The position numbers and the translations under genes are program-made. The notes under the pieces were generated by a model. That model had not been told where the DNA came from and ran no database searches. It was given only the letters and a program-made list of their open reading frames with translations. This document shows, piece by piece, positions 55,571 to 64,000 of a stretch of 64,000 bases of DNA; positions within the stretch are counted from its first letter, which is position 1; every line of letters begins with the position of its first letter. Source of the DNA: Odobenus rosmarus divergens (taxonomy: Eukaryota; Chordata; Mammalia; Carnivora; Odobenidae); NCBI RefSeq assembly GCF_000321225.1, contig NW_004451851.1:95624-159623 (forward strand), written 5' to 3'.

Positions 55571-55934
55571 TCTGGGAATTATAACTCTCTCTAGATCCTA
55601 GTTTTTTTTACTCCTTTCCATGGCTCCTTTCTCTTACCCTTAATGTATTTTTTTTCAAAATTGAAAAGAAAATGTGAGTCTAACAGTTGCATTTTAGGTA
55701 TATGGTTAAATTTCTGAAGAGCAGGGAGTGGGAGGAAGGCAGAGAGTACAATGCATATTAGGGCATAATAGGAAGAGAGAGATTTTGTCCATGAGTAGCA
55801 TTTGGGTACTGGGCTCTAGGAAGAAGGTACTTGACGTTTTCAATCTTTAGAAAAAAAAAATTTTTTTTTTCTTGTTTAACTGTTGACTGGTGGCAGTGAA
55901 AAAAAATTTTTTTAAATATTATTCCTTATTTTTT

Positions 55935-56570
55935 TTGTAGGGAATATATTTAACTGGTCCAAAAATCAAAAGACACAAAAGAATATACACTGAAAATTTG
56001 TCCTTTTACCGCTTATCTCAGTCACACATTTCTCTTCCCTAGAGATTATCAGTGTTACTGTTTTCTTGTGTATCTTTGCAGAGGTATTTTATGTGTGGGT
56101 TAATCAAATTCCTATTCTTTTTCTTACATAAATTGTAGCATATTACACAAGCTCTTTTGAGTCTTACTTTTTCTTCCTCTTAATGTGTCTTGGGTATCTT
56201 TCTGTATTAGTGGACATAAAGAGCTTCCTCTTTTTTTTTCTGATAGCTCCAGGGTGTTCTATTGTATGGATGTACCATCATTTATTGAACTGGTTGCTGT
56301 GGGTGAGCATTTGGATTGCTTCCAGTCTTTTGCTTTCAGACAATACTGCAATGAATAACCCTGTGCAAACATCATTTCATTATGCAAACATATCTTTAGT
56401 GTAATTTTCTAGGCCTGGGGTTGCTGAACATTTTAAACTTTGGTAGATATTGCCAAATTATTCTCTGTAGGGCTTGTGCTGTTTCACATGCCTATCAGTG
56501 GTATGTGTGAGTTGGCATCAGTTTTGATTGTTGTATTTTCAAGCTGGAAATCACCCTATGTATTACCTTT
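55935..56570 (-). mobile_element. Ancient L1 3' region (L1ME-type), antisense
   Basis: TTATCAGTGTTACTG with TTTTCTTGTGTATCTTTGC, 'cataaattgtagcatatta', TCTATTGTATGGATGTACC, TGCTTTCAGACAATACTGC with AATGAATAACCCTG, 'gatattgccaaatta': full order of the antisense L1 3' region. Confidence 0.85.
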
Positions 56571-56579
56571 TCTTTTCCC

Positions 56580-56700
56580 TTGGTGCTATGGATAGAGATG
56601 CAGAGGCTCAGACAACCATGGTCATTCTAATAGTCGTTTGCAGAGATGGGCCTGAATCCTGGTACTTCTCAGCCTGAATGGTCTGCAGGACCCCAGGATG
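56580..56700 (-). repeat. MIR-type fragment, antisense
   Basis: AGAGATGCAGAGGCTCAG and GGGCCTGAATCCTGG match the antisense MIR core. Short and diverged. Confidence 0.5.
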
Positions 56701-57374
56701 CCCAGATGTGTACTGTTCTTTGAAAAGCATGATATCTCACTGTATATTCTCAGCTCATTATATAAGTATAGAGAACCTGACTCTTAGTATTTAAAGCTCT
56801 CAGTAGGGGCCTCTTTTTTGGGCTGCAGTGTGATGTTTGCTTCTCTTAAAATAAGGCTTAGTTTATCCACTGGCAAATCAGCTATGGCCTAGGAGGAACT
56901 AAGCTGATATCCAGGCTGGGCAGAACGCACAATTAGATTATGCAGGATTTGGTGAAAAGGGGCCATCTTGGCACCTGAACGATAGGAGACTCTCCAGGGA
57001 GAAGAGAGATGTCATTCAGAGTCTTTAACTGAAATTCCTATCAGTCAAAATGCCTTTGCCTTGCAGTCAGTGTCTCCAACATCATCTGTGACTCACTTAT
57101 CTAGGTAAAGAGAAGCACGCTATGCTCCTCATGTTGAAGTGGGACTCTTGTCAACATCCTGCCTCCACTTGAGTAAAATGTTGGATTATCCTGGTATCAA
57201 GGAGTAGAGGAACGTCTGCCCAGGGGATTTGAGTCATGGGCTCTGGAGTCAGGCCCCCTGAACTTGAATCTCAGTCCTGTCATAGGACTTAGCAGGTGTG
57301 TGAACTTGAGCCAATTATGTGTCAGCTTCCTTTTACCCACATATGAAAGGGGGAGGGTAGCATTAACCCTACTC

Positions 57375-57715
57375 AGTAAGATGTGCTAGGTAATGCTATA
57401 GTAACAAACAACCCCACATTTCAGAGGCTGCAAACAGCATGGTTTATGTTTTATTCACATTACTTGGCCATTGGAGGTTGTTGGGGGCTTTTCTTTACAC
57501 TTGTCCTCTTCTCTGAGACCCAAGATGATAGAGCAGTCACCATCTGGAACTTTGCTGTGACATCTGGAGTGTGACAGAGGAAAAGAGGATGTGGGGAGTT
57601 GTGCACTGGCTCTTAAAGTTTCTGTCTGAACCTTGTAAGTGAGGAAAGTATGGAGTGTGCCAACCAGATGTGATTGGCCCGTGACACAGATGATTTTAGC
57701 CACAAGGACAGAAGT
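57375..57715 (-). mobile_element. Old LTR-like element, antisense
   Basis: 'gctatagtaacaaacaaccccacattt', ATAGAGCAGTCACCATCTGG with AACTTTGCTGTGAC and CCAACCAGATGTGATTGGCC match a common LTR-class repeat ('gctgcaataacaaacaaccccaaaatctcag'). The exact family is not certain. Confidence 0.55.
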
Positions 57716-57719
57716 CTCT

Positions 57720-58260
57720 GTTGCTTCCCCTTAGGCAGGGAGGTGGATGATAGCAGGGAGGTCTTATATGGAATTTCCAGAGAAAAGAGTCATTTGTGAC
57801 TCTTTGATGATGCATTAATCTAACTAAGAAATTACCTCTCTCCAGTGGAACTTTATGAAATCTTGGCTCTTCGATGGCCCTCTCTTTCAAGTAGCTTGAG
57901 CTCTTGGGAGGCTATGCTCGCTGTAAAACCTTATACTGGACTGTTACTCATGGGCTGGAGGCAGGAACAATCTTGTTCTTTTATAATTTTTTAAATTCTT
58001 AAAATTATATAAGAAGACTAAAGGCAGCTTTGAATCTCACTCAGTCTTGTCACCCTAGCCCATCCAAAGTCTCTTTGTTTTTGTTTTTGTTTTTTTAGTC
58101 CACATGTATGTGTTTGACAGAGATGCAATCAGATGAGAATACCATACCATGTTTATTTCACATATTTTTAGGTTAATGTTAACATTACCCATATTTTGTG
58201 TATTCCTTTATGGCCTTTGACATATTTATATTTAACAATTGTAGACAGTGAGTGTACCTC
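57720..58260. other. Stretch without recognised features
   Basis: AT-rich; 'tgtttttgtttttgtttttt' simple sequence at about 58076-58096. Possibly old L1, not demonstrable. Confidence 0.4.
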
Positions 58261-58262
58261 TC

Positions 58263-58808
58263 TGTGTTGGTTTTCTGTTGCTGTGTAATAAATGACCACA
58301 AACTTGGCAGCTTTAGGACAATGAGTGACTTTCTCAGAGTTCTGCAGGTCGGAAGCCTGGGCCTCAGGCTAAAATCAAAATCTTAGCGGGTTGAATTCTT
58401 ATTTGGGGAAAAATCTGATACCCAACTCATTTCTGCTGTTGGTTGAATTTGGTTCCTCTTGGTGGTGGATCACAAGTCTGCATTTCTTTGCTGGCTCTGT
58501 GCCAGGGGCCACTCTCAGCTTCTGGAGGCCACCTGCATTTGTTGTCATGTGGCCTCTTCTGTCCTCAAAGCCAATGATGGAGAATCGCCTTTGCACCAAA
58601 ACCCTCTTGCATTTCAAATCTCCTACACCGGGAAGAGCCTCATCTCTTTTAAGGGCTCATCTCATTAGTTCTTCTCATGATCATCTCCCTTTTTTAGAGT
58701 CAGGAGTGCTATGTGACATCACCTGCTCACCACCCAAGAAATACAGGGCATTAACACCAGGGAATGTGAGTGCAGAGGAGATGCTTAGAATCCTACCTCC
58801 TGTTACAG
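58263..58808 (-). mobile_element. MaLR-type LTR, antisense
   Basis: TTGGTTTTCTGTTGCTGTG with TAATAAATGACCAC, TTCTGCAGGTCGGAAGCC and 'gcttctggaggccacc', 'cttgcatttcaaatctcc'. Layout of a MaLR/MLT LTR read in reverse; extends up to the next LTR. Confidence 0.65.
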
Positions 58809-58809
58809 G

Positions 58810-59272
58810 TGTATTCCACTTCCTAGGGCTGCTGCAGCAAAGCACTAAAGATTGGGTATGGTAAAATGACAGAAACGTGTGCTCCCTCAATTCTGGGGGC
58901 TAGAAGTCTGAAGTTGAGGTGTTGGTGAGGCTGCGCTCTGTCTGAAACCTGTACCAGGATCCCTCATTGCCTGTCTCCAGTTTCTTTCTGCACTGGCGAC
59001 CTTGGCAGTTCCTCAGGTTGCAGATCTATCGCTCCAGTCGTCCATCTTCGGATGGTGTTCTCCCTGTCTCATTACGTCTTCACGTGGCTGTCTTCTTATA
59101 GGGACAGCAGTCATATTGGATGAGGGCCTACTCTACTCCAGTATGACCACTCATCTTAACTCATTACATCTGCAAGAACCCTATTCCCAATTAGGGCAAC
59201 ATTCTGGGCTACTGGGGGTTAGGACTTCAGAATAGCCTTTTGGAGGGACACAATTCAACCCATAACAGTAAC
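58810..59272 (-). mobile_element. MaLR-type LTR, antisense, second copy
   Basis: TGTATTCCACTTCCTAGGGC, GGGGCTAGAAGTCTGAAG, 'ggacagcagtcatattggatgagg', ACTGGGGGTTAGGACTTCAG and ACACAATTCAACCCATAACA. A better preserved LTR abutting the previous one in the same orientation. Confidence 0.85.
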
Positions 59273-59449
59273 ATTCTTTAATTGTATTTTTAGGCCATTT
59301 TAAGATTCTGTATGGTAGATAATCTTGTAATGGTCATCGTTGAGTATGAAATAGTTTCATTCTTCATTGTTTCCTTCTGGTACCATTCTTGGAATGATAT
59401 CTCTGCACAGAAATTTTTTTCAATAGATAAAGAGGGGACCCAATTTCTT

Positions 59450-59650
59450 TCTTTCTTTCTTTTTTTAAAGATTTTTATTTATTTATTTGGGAGAGAAAGC
59501 GTGAGAGACAGCACGAGCAAGGAGGAGGACAGAGGGAGAAGCAGACTCCCCTCTGAGCAGGGAGCCTGATGCGGGACTTGATCCCAGGACCCTGGGATCA
59601 TGACCTGAGCCGAAGGCAGCCGCTTAACCAACTGAGCCACCCAGGCACCT
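59450..59650 (-). mobile_element. Can-SINE (SINEC), young, antisense
   Basis: TTTTAAAGATTTTTATTTAT, GGGACTTGATCCCAGGACC, TGACCTGAGCCGAAGGC, TGAGCCACCCAGGCACC. The 18-nt TSD GAGGGGACCCAATTTCTT is perfect (59432-59449 and 59651-59668). Confidence 0.98.
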
Positions 59651-60329
59651 GAGGGGACCCAATTTCTTAAGATGACTTTGTGCCAGGTACTGAGTGGGTA
59701 TGTGCCCGTATGTTTTATTATATCTTTCCCAGACATTAGCAACATTTTGTAAGTGGAGAAACTCTAATGCAGAATGAAGCTTTGCTTAAATGTACGTATT
59801 TAGTGTATTCATCAGTCAGGGCCCAGCAAGAAAAACACAAACTCTAGATATTTGAAATAGAAGGAATTTAATGTAGGGAATTGGTTACAGGGTGAGCCAG
59901 CTGAGAGATGAACCATGACCAGAAGCTCTTACCATCCCGAGGCTGGAGGGTCACAAGACGGAGACAGTTATTATTGTGTTTGGGGTTCTCGGTTACTGTA
60001 AAGAAGCTGGAACTCTGATGGAGACCTCCAGCAGGGGCTGGGGTTTGCAACAGGAGCCCCTGCCTGAGTCGGAGGGAGGGAGGGAAAGAGAGAGATACAG
60101 GCATGTGTATACCCTAGAATACATACAGATACACGTGCTCTGGACTCTCCCTTCTTTCTGCCCTCCAGTCCCCTCTAAGTGCATCTAACTGGTCAAATCA
60201 GAAGCCCACTGACAACAGGAGCTTGGGAACTTGTTCTTACCCCACACCTCCCACCCAAACTCTCCCCTGTTACGCATAGCAGAACAAGGTCATGGAATCT
60301 ATCTGATGATAAATGGCCTAGGATCATCC

Positions 60330-60605
60330 TAGTTAATAGCAGTAAGAGTAATGATAATAGCATAATCATATTAATAGCTACAGTTTACTACAGGTGGATT
60401 ATGACTGTGTGCCAGCCACTGTAGAAATTCTCAACTTAAATTTTCTCATTTCATTCTCGTAATAACTCTGTGAGTTAGGTACTGTTAAACTCTTATTTTA
60501 TATTGGGTAAACCAAGGCTAAGAGAGGTTAAACACTTTGCCCAAAGTCTTACAATTAATAAGTAGAATCTGGACTCATATCTAGTTCTATCTGACTTTCC
60601 AGTCA
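60330..60605 (-). repeat. MIR SINE, antisense, long
   Basis: TGTGTGCCAGCCACTG, TTTCATTCTCGTAATAACTC with TGTGAGTTAGG, GGCTAAGAGAGGTTAAAC with ACTTTGCCCAAAG, 'agtagaatctggactc': antisense MIR in order. Confidence 0.85.
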
Positions 60606-61149
60606 TTGTTCAAATGCTGGTGACATTGAATTAAAATATTTGTATATTTAATACATAACTAAAGGCAGGATAGATATGAAGTGAGATTGTGAATATCAGA
60701 CTTGTTTCCCAGAAGACGCTCTGGCCATGAACCCATGAACTGACTGGGCCTCCAATGAACTTGGAGCAACAACCACCTGTCACCAGCCATACTTTGTTCC
60801 CTGATTGTGTCCCAGCCTTGAGTCTTCCAAGTGTCTAAGCAGCTTGGAAGAGCGAGTAGACAGGACAGAAGCCAGGGTTGCCATGAGGATTGCATTCAGT
60901 GAGGTAAGGTAATGAGGAAGTGCTTTGTGAATCACGGAGCACTCTGCGAATGACAAGTGACACTATTATAACAGACCAAAGCCTTCATTTTCAGAGGGGC
61001 TTTGATTTGTACATTATCATTTTGGCTCTTATTTTGAATACAATTTGAAATATGGCAGTAATTGAATAGCAAAGACACTTGGTTCAGTGCAGGAAAAAAC
61101 TGAATAGCCAGTGTACAGACCTTCTCTTCTGTTTCAGTTTCAGCCCCTG

Positions 61150-62835
61150 CACTGGACACCGAACACCTCTTTCCTTCAAAGAGCTTTGCACCTGGCGAGG
61201 GAGGGTCACAGAGGGTAAAGATAATTACAGTTCATTGTGACGTGTGCCGTAATCAGTGTATGTGCAGCATAGGGAAGTGATGGAGAGCAGGGAGGATTTA
61301 TTGACTCTTTCTGGAGCCAGAGAAGTCTTTTTTAATTTAATTTAATTTAATTTTATTATGTTATGTTAGTCACCATACAATACATCATTAGTTTTTGATG
61401 TAGTGATCCACGATTCATTGTTTTCGTATAACACCCAGTGCTCCATGCAGTACATGCCCTTCTTAATACCCATCACTGAGATAACCCATCCACCCACCCC
61501 ACCCCCAAAACCCTCAGTTTGTTTCATGGAGTCCATAGTCTCTCATGGTTTGTCTCCCCCTCCGATGTCCGCCCCCCTTCATTTTTCCCTTCCTTCTCCT
61601 AATGTCTTCCAGGCTATTCCTTAATGTTCCACAAATAAGTGAAACAATATGCTAATTGACTTTCTCTCCTTGACTTATTTCACTTAGTATAATCTCCTCC
61701 AGTCCCATCCATGTTGATATAAAATTTGGGTATTCATCCTTTCTGATGGCTGAGTAATATTCCGTTGTATATATGGACCACATCTTCTTTATCCATTCAT
61801 CTGTTGAAGGGCATCTCGGCTCTTTCCACAGTTTGGCTGACAAAGTGCTGATTTCCAAGATCTATAAAGAACTTCTCAAACTCAACACCCAAAAAACAAA
61901 TAATCAAGTCAAAATATGGGCAGAAGACATGAACAGACACTTCTCCAAAGAAGACATACAAATGGCTGACAGACACATGAAAAAACGTTCATCATCATTA
62001 GCCATCAGGGAAATTCAAATCAAAACCACGTTGAGATACCACTTTATATCAGTTAGAATGGCAAAAATTGACAAGGCAAGAAACAACAAATGTTGGAGAG
62101 GTTGTGGAGAAAGGGGAACCCTCTTACACTGTTGGTGGGAATGCAAGTTGGTGCAGCCACTTTGGAAACCAATGTGGAGGTTCCTCAAAAAATTAAAAAT
62201 AGAGCTACCCTATGACCCAGCAATCGCACTACTGGGTATTTACCCCAAAGACACAGGTGTAGTGAAAAGAAGGGCCATATGCACCCTAATGTTCATAGCA
62301 GAGAAGTCTTTCTAAACTAGGTCTCCAGGAGGGCGAAAGGAGGGGCTTTCCAGGTAGCAGGCTCTGCACGAGGCAGGTGCAAAGGCCTGCAATGGTGTTC
62401 AGTGTGCTGTGGCAGAAGGTGGGATAGGGTGGTGGAGGTGGACTCAGCCATAGAGCCTGATCATGGAGAACGTTCTGTACTGGGCCAAGGAATTGGAGCT
62501 TTTTTTTTTTTTTTTTTGAGGTGTCAGTGCCCTCCATCTGCAGGGTGCTCTGTGATTTACAGCAGATATACTTGTAGTTGACAAGTTGGGTTTGTGACTC
62601 GCTGCAGGGAGTGAGAGTGCACACCACGGCGAGCCCTGGGGAGTCTCATTAAGAAGATGTTAGAAGGACTTAGTACAGAGTTTGGCCTTTGGTTGGATGG
62701 TTTGGAGGAGGGTCTGAGGGAGCAGGCATTTGCTGTAGACTGAAATCTGTCAGGAAGGGGGGACAGTTCTATGATTGGATATTTGAATAAGTTTAATCTA
62801 GATGGAGGTAGTGCTAGAACAGGATGAGAGATGTA
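61150..62835 (-). mobile_element. Probable L2, antisense, split by a younger L1
   Basis: Left: GATAATTACAGTTCATTGTG with ACGTGTGCCGTAATCAG. Right: GGGGCTTTCCAGGTAGCAGG with CGAGGCAGGTGCAAAGG and later 'ggatgtttgg...gaggtagtgctagaac'. Together these suggest an antisense L2 around the L1 insertion. A T-run (about 62500-62518) lies in the right part. Diverged, so moderate confidence. Confidence 0.5.
61331..62298 (-). mobile_element. Carnivore L1 insertion with 5' inversion (twin priming)
   Basis: 61331 to about 61842 is antisense L1: a repeated TTTAA tail, CATCATTAGTTTTTGATG, ATTTCACTTAGTATAATC, AGTAATATTCCGTTG, GGCTCTTTCCACAGTTTGG. From about 61843 to 62298 it is sense ORF2: ATTTCCAAGATCTATAAAG, ATGAACAGACACTTCTCC, GGAGAAAGGGGAACCCTC, TGACCCAGCAATCGCAC, ending near CATAGCA. 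In intact L1 the sense part lies just upstream of the antisense part, with only about 15-20 nt missing between them. The 13-nt TSD CAGAGAAGTCTTT is perfect (61318-61330 and 62299-62311). Confidence 0.95.
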
Positions 62836-64000
62836 TTTTTTTTAACTTTTTATTATGTTAATCACCATACATTACATCATTAGTTTTTGATGTAGTGTTC
62901 CATGCTTCATTGTTTGTGCATAACAACCAGTGCTCCACGCAGAACATGCCCTCTTTAATACCCATCACCAGGCTACCCAACCCCCACCCCCCTCCCCTCT
63001 AGAACCCTCACTTTGTTTTTCAGAGTCCATCGTCTCCAATGGTTCGTCTCCCCCTCCAATTTACCCCCCTTCATTCTTCCCCTCCTGCTATTTTCTTTTT
63101 TTTTTCTTAACATATATTGCATTATTTGTTTCAGAGGTACAGATCTGTGATTCAACAGTCTTGCCCAATTCACAGCGCTCACCATAGCACATACCCTCCC
63201 CAATGTCTATCACCCGGCCACCCCATCCCTCCCACCTCCCCCCACTCCAGCAACCCTCAGTTTGTTTCCTGAGATTAAGAATTCCTCATATCAGTGAGGT
63301 CATATGATACATGTCTTTCTCTGATTGACTTATTTCACTCAGCATAACCCCCTACAGTTCCATCCACGTCATTGCAAATGGCAAGATCTCATTCCTTTTG
63401 ATGGCTGCATAATATTCCATTGTGGATATATACCACATCTTCTTTATCCATTCCTCTGTCGATGGACATCTTGGCTCTTTCCAGAGTTTGGCTATTGTGG
63501 ACATTGCTGCTATAAACATCGGGGTGCACGTACCCCTTCGGATCCCCACATTTGTATCTTTGGGGTAAATACCCAGTAGTGCGATTGCTGGATCGTATGG
63601 TAGCTCTATTTTCAACTGTTTGAGGAACCTCCATACTGTTTTCCAGAGTGGTTGCACTAGCTTGCATTCCCACCAACAGTGTAGGAGGGTTCCGCTTTCT
63701 CCGCATCCCCACCAACATCTGTCGTTTCCTGGCTTGTTCATTTTAGCCATCTGACTGGTGTGAGGTGGTATCTCATTGAGGTTTTGATTTGGATTTCCCT
63801 GGTGCCGAGCGATGTGGAGCACTTTTTCATGTGTCTGTTGGCCATTTGGATGTCTTCTTTGGAAAAATGTCTGTTCATGTCTTCTGCCCACTTCTTGACT
63901 GGATTATTTGTTCTTTGGGTGTTGATTTTGATAAGTTCTTTATAGATTTTGGATACGAGCCCTTTATATGATATGTCATTTGCAAATATCTTCTCCCATT
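62836..64000 (-). mobile_element. Carnivore L1, 3' end and ORF2, antisense, continues past the window
   Basis: Begins with a T-run and CACCATACATTACATCATTAG (in parts), passes the 3' UTR (CTAGAACCCTCAC, TTGTTTCAGAGGTACAG, CCATCCCTCCCACC), then the ORF2 end without inversion up to the right edge (CAAATATCTTCTCCCATT). At least 1.16 kb, so longer than the other L1 insertions here. The 5' end and the TSD lie outside. Confidence 0.96.
63352..63891 (-). pseudogene. L1 ORF2 C-terminal remnant
   Basis: Open frame of 179 codons with L1 ORF2 C-terminal signatures: the [19 protein letters not shown] cysteine/tryptophan motif, [17 protein letters not shown] and WIKKMWYISTMEYYAAIK. It stops (TAG at 63352-63354, reverse strand) after TWMEL, about 20 residues before the usual L1 end. 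Its first 40 or so codons are out of the ORF2 frame (the correct frame there reads MNRHFSK...), so there is at least one frameshift near 63750. Not a functional protein. Confidence 0.88.

Noticed and set aside
58391..58864. 157-codon open frame on +
   Set aside because: Lies across the LTR at 58263-58808 and runs into the start of the next one, in antisense; no coding signature.
61773..62315. 180-codon open frame on +, looks like a protein gene
   Set aside because: It crosses the inversion point of an L1 insertion; its body is L1 ORF2 sequence ([26 protein letters not shown]) and it has no host gene context.

Overview
This is a mammalian nuclear genomic window, almost certainly from a carnivoran. 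The diagnostic elements are tRNA-derived Can-SINEs (SINEC), recognised by their antisense form: an AAAGATTTTATTTATTTATTTG-like tail, a GATCATGACCTGAGCC box and a GAGCCACCCAGGCGCC end. Carnivore-type L1 3' ends are also present. The young SINEs have the GAGAGGGAAGAGGGTCAGAG-type body and not the dog SINEC_Cf body, so I infer an arctoid caniform (bear, seal or mustelid type) rather than a dog or fox; this is inference from memory of the families.

Only one protein-coding exon is visible, on the + strand at 14828-15002. Its 58 codons match the second half of the Ig-like domain of receptor protein tyrosine phosphatase T (PTPRT, RPTP-rho), with a polypyrimidine tract and AG in front and a strong GTGAGT donor behind. 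Everything else is read as intron: 14.8 kb of the upstream intron and 49 kb of the downstream one. PTPRT is known for very large introns, which fits. No other PTPRT exon, RNA gene, CRISPR array or bacterial-style operon was found; the open reading frames elsewhere are chance frames or decayed retroelement frames.

The introns are layered with transposon remnants. The oldest layer is L2, MIR, ancient L1, and hAT elements (MER5A, MER20, MER3-like). Next come MaLR/ERVL-type LTRs at about 10.9, 25.5, 31.8, 43.1, 57.4 and 58.3-59.3 kb. The youngest layer is seven SINECs and four carnivore L1 insertions. Target-site duplications (TSDs) can be read for many of the young elements. 0-9 kb: L1, MER3, L2 and a cluster of four MER5A pieces. 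9-15 kb: SINEC, an LTR, MIR, then the exon. 15-27 kb: a twin-primed L1, L2, a duplicated compound microsatellite, MER20 and an LTR hit by an L1 tail. 27-43 kb: MIR/L2 with LTRs, a chimeric SINEC/L1 unit, and MER5A interrupted by a SINEC. 43-51 kb: mostly old MIR/L2/MER5A and a Z-DNA-type tract. 51-57 kb: a long ancient L1 carrying two SINECs and a templated insertion. 57-64 kb: LTRs, a second twin-primed L1 and a third L1 that runs off the window.

I did not find a new biological system. The best observations are structural: two L1 insertions with 5' inversion, a SINEC unit with an internal L1 piece inside one perfect 20-bp TSD, a templated 47-bp copy inside an L1, a poly(A)-only insertion, and a 53-nt alternating purine-pyrimidine tract. 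Edges of ancient repeats are approximate, because they were judged by eye against remembered consensus sequences.
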